A stretch of 42,346 nucleotides of DNA from a virus. How positions within the stretch are numbered: position 1 is the first letter of the stretch; each line of letters begins with the position of its first letter. The notes beneath the pieces are model-generated. The model had not been told where the DNA came from. It saw only the letters and a list, made by a program, of their open reading frames with translations, and made no database searches. The stretch covers positions 1-42,346 of IMG/VR virus record IMGVR_UViG_3300032309_000420; one strand, written 5' to 3'. The translations under genes and the position numbers were made by a program. Shown here piece by piece: positions 1-8,383 of this stretch.

Positions 1-299
1 TCATACAAGTTATCTTCTACAGCTTCTTCAGTTAAGCTGAAGCCAAGAGCGATAGTTTGATGATTGTATCGAGCAGTCCAAGCTTCTTGAGCATTGTCAT
101 AAGCGATTGCTGTGCCTTCGTTTTTGACTGGTGCTGCTGAGAAACCTGAAAGTTTTGTTTCTTCTTCGAATGAACGCTCTGAAGTTTCTGTTTCGTAAAC
201 TTCTTTATGTTCTTCGCCATAACGTTTGTATTCTAAACCGAATAGCGCGTTAAGTCCTGGTAATAGCTCTTTTAGGAGCTGTGCACGTGAAATAGCCAT
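1..299 (-). CDS. Major capsid protein, N-terminal part (cut by window edge)
   Basis: The first 99 residues of a phage major head protein are readable from an ATG at 299-297 running off the left edge. The start is well placed, with AAGGAG a few bases upstream. The N-terminus (AISRAQLLKELLPGLNALFG, then a YDNAQEAWTARY stretch and a SLTEEAVEDNLY stretch) has the pattern I know from Mu/HMO-2011-type major capsid proteins, which build the icosahedral shell. It is the last gene visible in the minus-strand head cluster, after the scaffold-like and decoration-like genes, which is the expected position. The C-terminal part is outside the window. The assignment rests on recalled family resemblance plus gene order. 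Confidence 0.85.
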   Translation of the reverse strand, partial: MAISRAQLLKELLPGLNALFGLEYKRYGEEHKEVYETETSERSFEEETKLSGFSAAPVKNEGTAIAYDNAQEAWTARYNHQTIALGFSLTEEAVEDNLY

Positions 300-315
300 G
301 TTTTATTCTCCTTAG

Positions 316-939
316 TTAAGCTACGTAATTAACGCCAGTAAGGGCAGTTAACTGTGGGTTGTTGATTTTAACAAGTACTTCTGGATAAAGCACTGTAGAA
401 CCTGACAAATAAGCTGTGTCTGGAACTACTGCAACTACTCTCCATGGTAATGTTGTTGCTGATCCAGCGCCGTTAGCAGGAATAACGCATGATGATTGTG
501 CATTACCTGTTGTTGCTGAGCCAGTACCGTTTTGAATTTCAGCTAAGTTTGTACCAACAATAGTTGCATTAGCACCAACTACTACTGTAGGAGCGCCTGA
601 AACTGTTAATGTTACTTTGAATTCAGCTGATGCATCAACAACTACGTAAGCAATAGCGTTAGTAACGCTAGTACCTGGGTAGTATTGAGCTTGAACTGTT
701 TGACCTGATGAATTGGTGTATTGAAAACCAGTTGCAACACCGATAATAGTACCAGTAGTTGTAGAGCCTGATAATTCAAGCGTGCCGTTCTGTACGATTT
801 TAACTGAAGAACCGTTATAGATTGCGGTATTGTACGAAGCGCCGATTGGGATCTGTAAAGTTGCCCCGGCGTACGGAATACCGTCATAACGATTAACTGG
901 TTGAAAACCGTAAGGTCTGTCAATGGTTGGATATGCCAT
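316..939 (-). CDS. Head-associated structural protein (decoration-like)
   Basis: A 207-residue protein rich in Gly, Ser, Thr, Val and Ala, with few charged residues and no catalytic motif. It opens with a MAYPTIDRPYGFQPVNRYDG segment, a pattern I recall from small beta-rich capsid-associated proteins encoded just upstream of phage major capsid genes. The composition fits a beta-sandwich surface or decoration protein, but no fold can be proven by eye. It lies 16 bp upstream of the capsid gene and has its own SD (AAGGAGAATAAA before ATG 939), so it is probably cotranscribed with it. It could instead be a minor head or fibre protein. Confidence 0.7.
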   Translation of the reverse strand: MAYPTIDRPYGFQPVNRYDGIPYAGATLQIPIGASYNTAIYNGSSVKIVQNGTLELSGSTTTGTIIGVATGFQYTNSSGQTVQAQYYPGTSVTNAIAYVVVDASAEFKVTLTVSGAPTVVVGANATIVGTNLAEIQNGTGSATTGNAQSSCVIPANGAGSATTLPWRVVAVVPDTAYLSGSTVLYPEVLVKINNPQLTALTGVNYVA

Positions 940-962
940 TTTATTCTCCTTATAAGTTTATA

Positions 963-1409
963 TTATTTACCTTTACCGAATGAAGTCGTAGATTTTGACT
1001 CTGCAAAGAGAGGCATACGAGGATCATTCTGTTTCATAAAGCTGTTGTCAACTGCATCGGCTTGCTGTTTTGATTTATTTTCATAGTAAGCCTTACGTTG
1101 TGCAACAAACTCTTCTGGGATCTTGCATAATAATAAGCCGCCAATTTCAATACCGTCTTTAAAACGAGAATTTTGGTCGACCATTATTTTCATTTCAGGG
1201 TGGTCCGCTATTTTAACGGGTTCCCATCCTTCACGCATTTTGGAGGATACGTTTAGATTATCAGCATCGTTTAATAAGCTTGTTCGAATCCATCTATATG
1301 CCCAGCCTGGTACCTTTTTAAATTCAGGTAGGAGTGAGGCGGGTTTCCAACTTTCTCCACGAGTAAATTCATCTCTTACTTCTAATTCACGATCTTTTCT
1401 ATTATCCAT
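963..1409 (-). CDS. Conserved phage head-cluster protein, function unknown
   Basis: A 148-residue, charged, mostly hydrophilic protein with a central Trp-rich segment (PGWAYRWIRTSLLNDADNLN, then MREGWEPV) and a Lys/Gln-rich tail. I recognise the pattern as a small protein recurring between scaffold and capsid genes in podophages, but know no function. The start at 1409 follows a GGAG site, and the ORF overlaps the end of the upstream scaffold-like gene by 8 bp, so translation is probably coupled. It has no signal peptide or membrane segment. A role in head assembly is inferred from position only. Confidence 0.65.
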   Translation of the reverse strand: MDNRKDRELEVRDEFTRGESWKPASLLPEFKKVPGWAYRWIRTSLLNDADNLNVSSKMREGWEPVKIADHPEMKIMVDQNSRFKDGIEIGGLLLCKIPEEFVAQRKAYYENKSKQQADAVDNSFMKQNDPRMPLFAESKSTTSFGKGK

Positions 1410-2442
1410 TTCTATTCTCCAATTTTAAAGTTTCTCTTGCATATTGTTCCGGTGTTAGACCAAATTTTTTGGCTAACGCTACTTGTGTTTTAGTCAATTT
1501 GACTTTTTTGGGCGCGGTAGAACGCGTGGCCGGGGCAACTACATTCGAAGGTTTTGTGCGCTCGGCGGGTTTTTCCTCGTCTAGCGTTGCATCCCCAAAG
1601 TATTCTGGGAATCGTTTTTGCATCGTACTATCAATACGACGGTAATAATCGTCAGATGTAGGACTTACCCCACTTCTAACTAATTTTTCATGAAGACCTA
1701 GCGCTAAGCTGGTCATTTCCTCATCTTTACCAAACCAATCGTTCTTTTCTTGCCAAGCTACGGCTTTAGAATCAGGTTTTGGTACTGATGGGCTGTTTTG
1801 TGATATATATACATCGTTTCTGTCGTCCTGTAAAGGCTTATTAAAACGACGCTCATAGTTTTCAGTCTGAGATAAACGCATTTGAGCATCATTCATCTTA
1901 GCCTGAGCTTCAATAATTCTATCTGTTTCGCCCGCATTATAAGCTTCACGATAATCACGCTTGGCTATATCTAGCTGATTTTCTAAAGAAGATTTGAGTG
2001 CTTTTATATACTCTTCTTCACCAGAACTTAAAGTTGTTTTAAGTTTTTTATTTTCTTCAGCAATTTGCTGAGCAAACTTAATCGCTTCTTCTTTTTCTCG
2101 TTCTGCTGCTTCTTTAGCACGTCTTTCGTCATGCCAACCTTTTTTCATTTGAGATAGACGAGTTTTAACTCTATCAGAATAGTCATCAAGAGTATCTTTT
2201 TCAATCTCTTCAACAACTTCTTTAGGTAAAGGCTCTTTATTTCTATCTTCAGGAGGAGTGTCATCCTCTATTTCAATATCTACGTCATTTGATTTTGTAT
2301 CAATATTGACTTCGTTATTATTTTTTTCTTTTTGCTTGACTTTTACTTCCAGATCATTATTATCAGTGGTAACCTGGGACTCAGTATTATCTAAATCATC
2401 AGGATATTCAAAAATAATATCACCGTCTTTTACTTCAGCCAT
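1402..2442 (-). CDS. Scaffolding-like head assembly protein
   Basis: A 346-residue, strongly charged protein. Residues about 1-85 are very acidic (Asp/Glu/Asn-rich). Residues about 95-200 are a long Glu/Lys/Ala-rich segment expected to form a coiled coil. The C-terminal third is basic and proline-containing, ending in KLTKTQVALAKKFGLTPEQY. Low complexity, helical content and a position between portal and capsid genes are typical of scaffolding proteins, which bind the capsid protein through a basic C-terminal helix during prohead assembly. The start at 2442 has AGGAG upstream. The function is inferred from architecture and gene order, since scaffolds are poorly conserved in sequence. Confidence 0.7.
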   Translation of the reverse strand: MAEVKDGDIIFEYPDDLDNTESQVTTDNNDLEVKVKQKEKNNNEVNIDTKSNDVDIEIEDDTPPEDRNKEPLPKEVVEEIEKDTLDDYSDRVKTRLSQMKKGWHDERRAKEAAEREKEEAIKFAQQIAEENKKLKTTLSSGEEEYIKALKSSLENQLDIAKRDYREAYNAGETDRIIEAQAKMNDAQMRLSQTENYERRFNKPLQDDRNDVYISQNSPSVPKPDSKAVAWQEKNDWFGKDEEMTSLALGLHEKLVRSGVSPTSDDYYRRIDSTMQKRFPEYFGDATLDEEKPAERTKPSNVVAPATRSTAPKKVKLTKTQVALAKKFGLTPEQYARETLKLENRNG

Positions 2443-2451
2443 ATATTTCTC

Positions 2452-2895
2452 CTATGCGCGTGTATATCCGCGTGGGTCTTGAACTACACCCTCAACGGTA
2501 TCGTCGTTAATAATGCGGAATTCTCTTCCGTGGATTTTAAATCTTGTACCTGCGTATGCACGTGTCAAAACAAAATCACCCTCTTTACACCATGGACCAG
2601 TAGGAAATCTTGATTCATCTTTATAAGCTAAATCACCTACTTTTACTACAAATAAAACTACAGTTGAATGTTCTTCTATAGATCTAACAGAACCTGCTTT
2701 AACTAAACCACTTTCATATGTTTCAGCTGCTTCAGGAATTGCACATAAAATTCTATAGCCTTTTGGGTCTGGAAGCTGTAAGCCTCTTTCTTCAATTGGT
2801 ATATCTTCCGCACCTACTTCATCTACTGTTGGAATCACAATCGGTCGACCATTAGCATCAACCAAACTTTGATTCATTGTGAGTATGTCACTCAT
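2452..2895 (-). CDS. GroES-like co-chaperonin-fold protein
   Basis: A 147-residue protein. Residues about 44-145 follow the Cpn10/GroES pattern: a GYRILCAIP strand, a mobile-loop-like stretch around residues 55-75, then VVLFVVKVGDLAYKD, a WCKEGDFVL segment, a YAGTRFKIHGREFRIIN turn and a final VEGVV strand. The ATG at 2895 is chosen because GGAG lies about 10 bp upstream and the gene then overlaps the preceding one by 8 bp; an upstream in-frame start would add nine residues without an SD. Phage GroES homologues can replace host GroES in folding capsid protein, and a place among head genes fits that. A purely structural use of the fold is also possible. Confidence 0.7.
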   Translation of the reverse strand: MSDILTMNQSLVDANGRPIVIPTVDEVGAEDIPIEERGLQLPDPKGYRILCAIPEAAETYESGLVKAGSVRSIEEHSTVVLFVVKVGDLAYKDESRFPTGPWCKEGDFVLTRAYAGTRFKIHGREFRIINDDTVEGVVQDPRGYTRA

Positions 2896-3082
2896 CGTCA
2901 AATGTCTCCATTGTTTTTGCAAAGTCTTTTATAATTGATTCAGCAGTAGCAAGACCTTGTATTAACCCTACTGAATGTTGATATTGTGAGAAATCTTTCG
3001 ATGCCCCATCAATAATTCCTAGTTCTACTGTTTTGCGTCTATCAGCTATTCGAGACAGTAATAGCTCTAGCGTTAAGTCCAT
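2888..3082 (-). CDS. Small conserved protein between portal and GroES-like genes
   Basis: A 64-residue, probably all-helical protein with an acidic C-terminus (ending TMETFDDE). Its pattern, an Arg-Arg helix followed by a GLATAESII helix, recurs in small proteins next to portal genes in short-tailed phages, but I know no function. Its start is 3 bp downstream of the portal stop, and its stop overlaps the GroES-like start by 8 bp, so it sits in a tight translational series. No zinc, nucleotide-binding or membrane motif is visible. Confidence 0.65.
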   Translation of the reverse strand: MDLTLELLLSRIADRRKTVELGIIDGASKDFSQYQHSVGLIQGLATAESIIKDFAKTMETFDDE

Positions 3083-3085
3083 GTG

Positions 3086-5545
3086 TTACTCCTTAGGTTG
3101 TTCTGTATTCCTTTTAGTTTGTTGATTCTTAATTTCTAAATCTTTATTTCTATATATGTTTTCCATACCTAAACGCGTACCTTCTGCTAATTGATCTGCT
3201 TGTAGTTTTTCTTTATCAAATACTGTCTTAGCTCCGATACGGGCACCTTCAATTCTTTCTTGTGACTCAAGTTTAGCTTTTTCTAATTCAAGTTTTGCTT
3301 GATCAAGTTGAATATCTGCTTGAGTTTTTTCAGCTTTAATTTGAACTTCTTGTGCTTTAAGTTGTAGTTCTTGTTGTTGCATTTGAACTATTGGATCTTG
3401 TTGTTGAGCTTGAGCTTGTTGCTGCTGAACTTCTGCTTGATTTTTCTGTAATAATTGATCTGCAGCTTTAGCAGCTAATCTAGAAATTTCAACTTCCATT
3501 TCTTTTGGTAATTCTTCATCTGGAGCAGGTAAGTCAACACCAGCTTGTTCTTCTATTTGTTTTCTATATTCAAAAGCAATATGTTCATTAATATGAGCTA
3601 ATGCAGCAGCTTGAATTAATTGTGCTTGAGGATTTTGAGCCATAAGTTGTGCAATCTTAGGATCATTCATAGCACCCATATGGACTTTAATATGAGCTTC
3701 ATGGTCTTGGTAAATAAATGCTTTTACAGGTTTACCGTTCATAATAGCCATATTTTCAGCTACAGGATCTTTTGGTTTTTGATCTTCTGCAGTTGGAATA
3801 AGCTTACCAATATTCTTAACGCCTAATACTTCTAACATCTGACGATTAAGTTCCGGTAAATCATAGATTTGTGGATTAGCTTGTGCCATTTGCATTACAG
3901 CTTGATACTGTACAACTTTTTGAGACATTGTTGCTGCGTTTGGATCTGATACAGGAATAACTTCACAGCAATCGTAATCAGATTGTTTAGCTTTTCTATC
4001 ACCTACTTCAGGATCATATGAATAATCTTTAGGTGTATAGTCACGAATAATACCAGCTAATAATTTAAATTCTTGTTTCATTGCATAATGAATACGAGCT
4101 TGAACTGCACTCATTACTTTAAGAGTTCTTTCTAAAATTGCTAGTGTAGTACCCACTGGAGAGTTAGCAGACATATCAGATACTTTCATATCAGCTGCTG
4201 AAGCAAAACGTCTACCTTCTTCTACAATTTGGTTCATCAATTGATTAAGAACTTGAGATGGTTCTTTATAAGGTAGAGGTAAAATGTTATCACGTACTGC
4301 GCCTGATGGTACATCTACATCACGCCATTCACCTGGAGCAATAGGAGTATCATCCCCTTTAATACGAAGACCTCTAGATTTTAATCCGCCTGGTAAATTT
4401 GCTAGTGTGCCTGCATCAACTAGCTGACGTAAAATCATTGTACCTGATTTAGCGAAAGCACCAATTAAATGGATTAAACCAAAGCAATAGAATCCAAAAC
4501 CAGGGATATAACCATAATGTACAAAGTGTTGACGTTTAGCTTTTAGGTCATCATCAGGATTCCAATTACGACGAATTGATAAAATTGTACCGGACCCTTT
4601 TTCAATTGTTACTACATAAGGTAATGCAATCCCATCTTCAGAATCACCATTTTCTAAATCTAAATTAACATGCATTTCTAAGATTTTAAATCTGTCATCT
4701 TCTGATGGATTAAATCCTAACTTTTCTGCAATCTTTTTCTCTGCTTCATCTATATCAATAAAGGGCTCACCTAAATCTACATCACGATAGAATCCTGCTA
4801 CTTGTAATTTACGTAATTCATTTTTTGTTTTACGCATCACATGAGTTACACGTTCAGCTGTTTGTAAACTAGATGCGCCATATGGAATTACCATATCTTC
4901 TGCAGGAACATACATTGAAACTTGTCTATCTAAAGATGGGTCAAAATAAACTTTCTTAAATGCATTACCAGCTAATCCAAGACCCCATAACATTCTTTCA
5001 TGTTCAGGTCTATATTCAGGCATCATATCCGTGAGTTGATAATTCATATCATCTTTTACACGTTCAGCTGCATCTTCTTTTTCTTTTGTTTGTTTACCAA
5101 TAATTTGAGTTTTAACTGGACCTGCTGCTGGAAATGTTTCCATCATAGTTTCAGCTTGGAATTTGACAAGTGCTTCTGTCATTAGAGGATGGTACACATT
5201 ACATGCACCTGGCCACGGTTCTGTTCTATCTTCTACTTTTAAACCTAATAGTTCTAAACCATCTACATAAGTAGTAAGCCAATCTTTTCTTGAATTAATA
5301 TCAGCATCATACTCACCAATTAAATCACCAGATAATTCAGTAAGTGCGCCTTCGTCTAAGTCTTCTGCTAAGTTAGCATTAAATTCATCATTAGCTTCTT
5401 TACCTGGTTCAATAGTAATTTCCATACTACCATCATCAAGTGTTACTGAGTCTGGGTTTTCAATCTCAATACTTAAATCAGGTTGAGCATTTGCTAAATC
5501 TTCTAAACCTTGAGGGGCTTGACTTAAACTTTTTTCTATTGCCAT
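3086..5545 (-). CDS. Portal protein
   Basis: An 819-residue protein encoded directly after the large terminase and before the scaffold and capsid genes. It matches the long podophage-type portal: an acidic N-terminal segment of about 75 residues, a folded core with a TEPWPGACNVYHPLM stretch near residue 110 and a YVPAEDMVIPYGA stretch near residue 215, and a C-terminal 150 residues made of Gln/Ala/Lys/Glu coiled coil (QQQQAQAQQQDP followed by alternating Lys/Glu helices). Portals form the dodecameric ring at one capsid vertex through which DNA is packaged and ejected. It is longer than siphophage portals; the extra length is mostly the coiled coil, expected to form the barrel. Confidence comes from order and recalled family pattern. 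Confidence 0.85.
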   Translation of the reverse strand: MAIEKSLSQAPQGLEDLANAQPDLSIEIENPDSVTLDDGSMEITIEPGKEANDEFNANLAEDLDEGALTELSGDLIGEYDADINSRKDWLTTYVDGLELLGLKVEDRTEPWPGACNVYHPLMTEALVKFQAETMMETFPAAGPVKTQIIGKQTKEKEDAAERVKDDMNYQLTDMMPEYRPEHERMLWGLGLAGNAFKKVYFDPSLDRQVSMYVPAEDMVIPYGASSLQTAERVTHVMRKTKNELRKLQVAGFYRDVDLGEPFIDIDEAEKKIAEKLGFNPSEDDRFKILEMHVNLDLENGDSEDGIALPYVVTIEKGSGTILSIRRNWNPDDDLKAKRQHFVHYGYIPGFGFYCFGLIHLIGAFAKSGTMILRQLVDAGTLANLPGGLKSRGLRIKGDDTPIAPGEWRDVDVPSGAVRDNILPLPYKEPSQVLNQLMNQIVEEGRRFASAADMKVSDMSANSPVGTTLAILERTLKVMSAVQARIHYAMKQEFKLLAGIIRDYTPKDYSYDPEVGDRKAKQSDYDCCEVIPVSDPNAATMSQKVVQYQAVMQMAQANPQIYDLPELNRQMLEVLGVKNIGKLIPTAEDQKPKDPVAENMAIMNGKPVKAFIYQDHEAHIKVHMGAMNDPKIAQLMAQNPQAQLIQAAALAHINEHIAFEYRKQIEEQAGVDLPAPDEELPKEMEVEISRLAAKAADQLLQKNQAEVQQQQAQAQQQDPIVQMQQQELQLKAQEVQIKAEKTQADIQLDQAKLELEKAKLESQERIEGARIGAKTVFDKEKLQADQLAEGTRLGMENIYRNKDLEIKNQQTKRNTEQPKE

Positions 5546-5555
5546 AATTTATTCC

Positions 5556-7097
5556 TTATACTAAGTACAGCTTATTCTTATTTGATCTAAACCCAACTAT
5601 ATCTTCAGGTTCATCATTAGGTAATCTTACAAATCCGCCTTGTCTATAGCGCATAAGTGCCATAGTGGTTGCATCAACTAAGTCGTCATTAGCACCACTT
5701 GGAAAGTCATTACATTCTTCTATAACTTCTTTTGCCCAGCGTCGGTCTGGAGCCCATACTATACCACTTCTAAAGAGGTCTGACACTGCATTTACGCGCG
5801 ATATCTTGTCTTGACCCTTTCCAGGCGTGAATTCACTAACAGGTACACCCATCCTTCTAAACTCTTGGTATAGAGCTGCGCCGTTAGATTTCTTTTCTAC
5901 AATAAACGAATCAGGTTCCCATTCTTTATACTCTTCTAAAACAAGTTCTTTTAACTCTGGAAACTCTAAACGTTTTTTAATTGCATTTAATAGTATTATA
6001 TTATAGTTGTTGACTTCTTCATTAAAGAATACGCCCCAAGTTAATAGTGCATTATAGTCAGCACGTGTATTAGCTTCTTGAGCCGCGTCTAACGTCATAA
6101 TCGTAAATTCACATTGTGGTGGATCTTCAGCTTCCCATATCTTCCACCACTCTCTTTTAATCAGCGCTCCTTCTTCTGATACAGGATTTTGCATGTATTG
6201 TGAATTCCAATACCTAACATCTAACGCTGCTTTCTTAGAGAGCAATTCATTTAAAGGCCAGAACTCAGGCCATAGTGATGCTAATTCACCTTGTTTATCT
6301 TCAATGATTGCTGGAAACTCTACTACTTCCCAATCATCTACTTCTTCATTCTTTACCATTTGATTAATGATCTCACCTGTTAAATCAAGTTTAGACCATC
6401 TTGTCATCACTACAATTATCGCACCGCCTGGCATAAGACGTTGAAGAGGGCCAGACTGAAACCACTCCCAAGCAGGCTTAAATACATCAGCTCTCCCCAG
6501 TTTTGCATCTTGCTCGGAGTGTGGGTCATCAATGATAAACAAATCAGCCCCGCGACCAGCGAGGGCACCACCAACACCAATTGCAAAATATTCACCATTA
6601 AAATTTGTCCCCCATCGTGATGCCGACTTACTATCTGCTTGTAGTTCTACTTGTGGAAATATGTCTTTATAAGCGTCACTACCTACGAGGTTACGCACAC
6701 GACGCCCAAAGTTAACTGCCAAATCAGCTGTGTGAGATGCCATAATAACTTTCTTATGTGGGTACTTACCAAGGAACCATGCCGGCGCAAGATATGAAAT
6801 AAGCTCCGATTTACCGTGCCGAGGAGCAATATTAACGATAACTCTTTTCTTTTCGCCTTTAGCGATTGCCTCAAATATGTTAGCAAGTTTCTGATGATGC
6901 GCTCCTATCATGTACCCTGGGTACACATGTTGTATAAAATCTAAAAACGTATCCTTACCATGCTCTTGAACCCAATTCTTTTTATAGATACGTAACTTCT
7001 GTAGAGCTCTTACCTTATCTGCATCTGATAAATGTGGGAGTGCTTGTTCTAAAGACGCAATATCTTGAGGGGTTAGTTTATCCTCACTCATTATCAT
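5556..7097 (-). CDS. terL: Terminase large subunit (packaging ATPase-nuclease)
   Basis: A 513-residue DNA packaging motor. The ATPase half has a Walker A-like APRHGKSE at residues 91-98 and Walker B LFIIDDPH at about 186-193, with a coupling-type VVMTRWS near 229. The C-terminal RNase H-like nuclease carries LDAAQ at about 336-340, the second acidic site VEKKSNGA at about 400, and GANDDLVDA at about 468-476. Length and motif spacing are normal and no key residue is missing. ATG 7097 overlaps the small-subunit gene by 14 bp; a second in-frame ATG lies 6 bp downstream. It acts with TerS on concatemeric DNA at the portal. Confidence 0.95.
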   Translation of the reverse strand: MIMSEDKLTPQDIASLEQALPHLSDADKVRALQKLRIYKKNWVQEHGKDTFLDFIQHVYPGYMIGAHHQKLANIFEAIAKGEKKRVIVNIAPRHGKSELISYLAPAWFLGKYPHKKVIMASHTADLAVNFGRRVRNLVGSDAYKDIFPQVELQADSKSASRWGTNFNGEYFAIGVGGALAGRGADLFIIDDPHSEQDAKLGRADVFKPAWEWFQSGPLQRLMPGGAIIVVMTRWSKLDLTGEIINQMVKNEEVDDWEVVEFPAIIEDKQGELASLWPEFWPLNELLSKKAALDVRYWNSQYMQNPVSEEGALIKREWWKIWEAEDPPQCEFTIMTLDAAQEANTRADYNALLTWGVFFNEEVNNYNIILLNAIKKRLEFPELKELVLEEYKEWEPDSFIVEKKSNGAALYQEFRRMGVPVSEFTPGKGQDKISRVNAVSDLFRSGIVWAPDRRWAKEVIEECNDFPSGANDDLVDATTMALMRYRQGGFVRLPNDEPEDIVGFRSNKNKLYLV

Positions 7098-7707
7098 CTA
7101 TCATTTCTGCATCTATGGTCTGAGGAGGTTCTTTAATTAACCCTTTTGATTTAAATTCTTTGAGCATAGACATTAATTCTTTCTCAACTTCCTCCATCGT
7201 CTCCAATTTGTGCGTAACTTCTGTCTTCTTTTTAAATGCATCAACCCCGTCAATGTCGCCTATACTTTTTAAAGCTGCGATTTTATCTTTGTCTGACTTT
7301 GCAGTTTCCGCCATCTTAACTAAGCTATTCACCACGTATAACTTGAAATCAGCTAGGTCTTTCACGATCATATGGTTGCTCTGTGCAACGAGTCCGGCAA
7401 GAAAAGCTAAGGTCTCATTAGGATAGTTACCAAACTCAGGTCGTAAATCAGGGTTAGTCATCATTTCACTTGCTAACTTCTTAGCTTCCGCCACGTTTTC
7501 TTCGGTGGGTTCTATGTTCTCACCTTTTAAGTCTGATACTAACTTAATTGTCTTGGCTCTCATGTTGATTTCTTCAGCTACACTTAGATTTGGCATAGCT
7601 TCTGACGCTGAACTAGGTAAAATGACGTCCTCTTCGATGTGAGGAACGATGATAACGTGGTTGGAACCACTATCTGATTGATTTTGTTGGGTATTTTGGT
7701 CTTGCAT
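7084..7707 (-). CDS. terS: Terminase small subunit-like protein
   Basis: A 207-residue acidic protein, first gene of the minus-strand head operon and overlapping terL by 14 bp. It has a low-complexity N-terminus (Gln/Asn/Ser), a helical core (about 45-165) and a charged helical C-terminus ending DAEMIDDNE. No clear helix-turn-helix is visible. The call rests mainly on position immediately upstream of terL, size and helical composition, all typical of small terminases that recognise pac/cos DNA and regulate TerL. A sigma70-like promoter at 7753-7781 points into this gene. Confidence 0.75.
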   Translation of the reverse strand: MQDQNTQQNQSDSGSNHVIIVPHIEEDVILPSSASEAMPNLSVAEEINMRAKTIKLVSDLKGENIEPTEENVAEAKKLASEMMTNPDLRPEFGNYPNETLAFLAGLVAQSNHMIVKDLADFKLYVVNSLVKMAETAKSDKDKIAALKSIGDIDGVDAFKKKTEVTHKLETMEEVEKELMSMLKEFKSKGLIKEPPQTIDAEMIDDNE

Positions 7708-7752
7708 GTGTCGCTGATTACACCTTTTGATTAAATTTGCAGCAATTCTTGT

Positions 7753-7781
7753 AATATATACGTTATTAATGGGTCAGACAA
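7753..7781 (-). promoter_or_regulatory. Sigma70-like promoter for the head/packaging operon
   Basis: Read on the minus strand there is TTGTCT (7781-7776), a 17-bp spacer and TATATT (7758-7753). Both boxes are close to consensus with ideal spacing. The predicted start point is about 35-40 bp upstream of the terminase small subunit ATG, so the promoter would drive TerS through the capsid gene. It lies back to back with the plus-strand early region. Confidence 0.6.
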
Positions 7782-7820
7782 TACTAATTTTGTTAGAATT
7801 ATATAAAAGGAGATAAGAAT

Positions 7821-7883
7821 ATGGAATTAATTGGATTTACTGACCCCGGTGTGATCTATTTTTTATTAGCAATATTTATTTAG
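7821..7883 (+). CDS. 20-residue hydrophobic leader ORF coupled to the SprT-like gene
   Basis: A 20-codon ORF starts at ATG 7821 behind a very good SD (AAAGGAGATAAG, 7806-7817) and ends in TAG immediately followed by the ATG of the next gene at 7884. The product has a short polar N-terminus and a hydrophobic C-terminal half (GVIYFLLAIFI), like a tiny membrane-inserting peptide. The downstream protease gene has no SD of its own, so ribosomes finishing this ORF probably restart there. It may be a real micropeptide or simply a translation-entry device; both readings need the ORF to be translated. Confidence 0.55.
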   Translation: MELIGFTDPGVIYFLLAIFI

Positions 7884-8231
7884 ATGACTCACACAACGCT
7901 AACTAAGAAGAACTTAGAGATTCTTTATAACATGGCATGTCAAATGGCGCCATTTAATACCCTTTCAATGCCTAAATCTTCTAAAGTTAGATTTAAAGTT
8001 ATTAAAGATCCTACCATCTACGGATGTTTTGATGAGCATGAGATGGAAATTCAAATAAGTTCTGGTTCTTGTGGTTACTTTACTACTATATTTCAAACCC
8101 TTCTCCATGAAATGGTCCATTTAGCCTTATATGTAAGAGGTGATGATGATTTCCATGAGCATGGTCCTAAGTTCCTCCGCATCAAAGACGTCTACTCCGA
8201 GTTATACAACTTCGATCCCAAAGCAATCTAG
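7884..8231 (+). CDS. SprT-like zinc metalloprotease-fold protein
   Basis: A 115-residue protein with the zincin signature LLHEMVHLALY (HEMVH at residues 75-79) and a following histidine pair (HEHGPKF, about 91-97). This matches the SprT/Spartan pattern HExxH...H with an aromatic residue after the third ligand. Residues 35-60 form the expected strands before the active-site helix. SprT-like proteins in cells and phages are linked to processing of DNA-bound proteins; the phage substrate is unknown. The usual C-terminal zinc ribbon is absent, so this is a minimal version. It is the first full gene of the plus-strand region, and translation probably depends on the 20-codon ORF ending just before it. 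Confidence 0.75.
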   Translation: MTHTTLTKKNLEILYNMACQMAPFNTLSMPKSSKVRFKVIKDPTIYGCFDEHEMEIQISSGSCGYFTTIFQTLLHEMVHLALYVRGDDDFHEHGPKFLRIKDVYSELYNFDPKAI

Positions 8232-8260
8232 CTTTACTTTAAGAAAGTTTTAGAAATTTT

Positions 8261-8279
8261 TGCAAAATATTTTTTTGCA
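8261..8279 (+). terminator. AT-rich hairpin after the SprT-like gene
   Basis: TGCAAAA (8261-8267) and TTTTGCA (8273-8279) form a perfect 7-bp stem with a 5-base loop, followed by a T-rich stretch to about 8294. Position 30 bp after the stop suggests a weak intrinsic terminator or attenuator. The stem is A/T-dominated, so efficiency is doubtful. Confidence 0.4.
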
Positions 8280-8307
8280 TGGCCTTTTATTTTTGATAGG
8301 GGGTGGG

Positions 8308-8383
8308 TTTCTATATAGAAAACAAGGACTTACCAGGCGAGAGAGAAGTATTACTGAGAGGAGAGACCCAATAAGCCCTTGTT
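8308..8383 (+). promoter_or_regulatory. Palindrome and long leader hairpin
   Basis: Two structures lie between the SprT-like gene and the next ORF. TTTCTATATAGAAA (8308-8321) is a perfect 14-bp palindrome, operator-like. AACAAGGACTTA (8321-8332) can pair with TAAGCCCTTGTT (8372-8383) with one mismatch. The 39-base loop holds the GGAG (8360-8363), and the TTG start at 8379 sits in the stem. If transcribed, the fold could gate translation of the small ORF at 8379. The function is inference; the complementarity is read directly. Confidence 0.4.

Noticed and set aside
642-923. Alternative-frame ORF inside the head-associated protein gene
   Set aside because: It has Leu-rich shadow composition, no SD, and is fully inside a well-supported gene.
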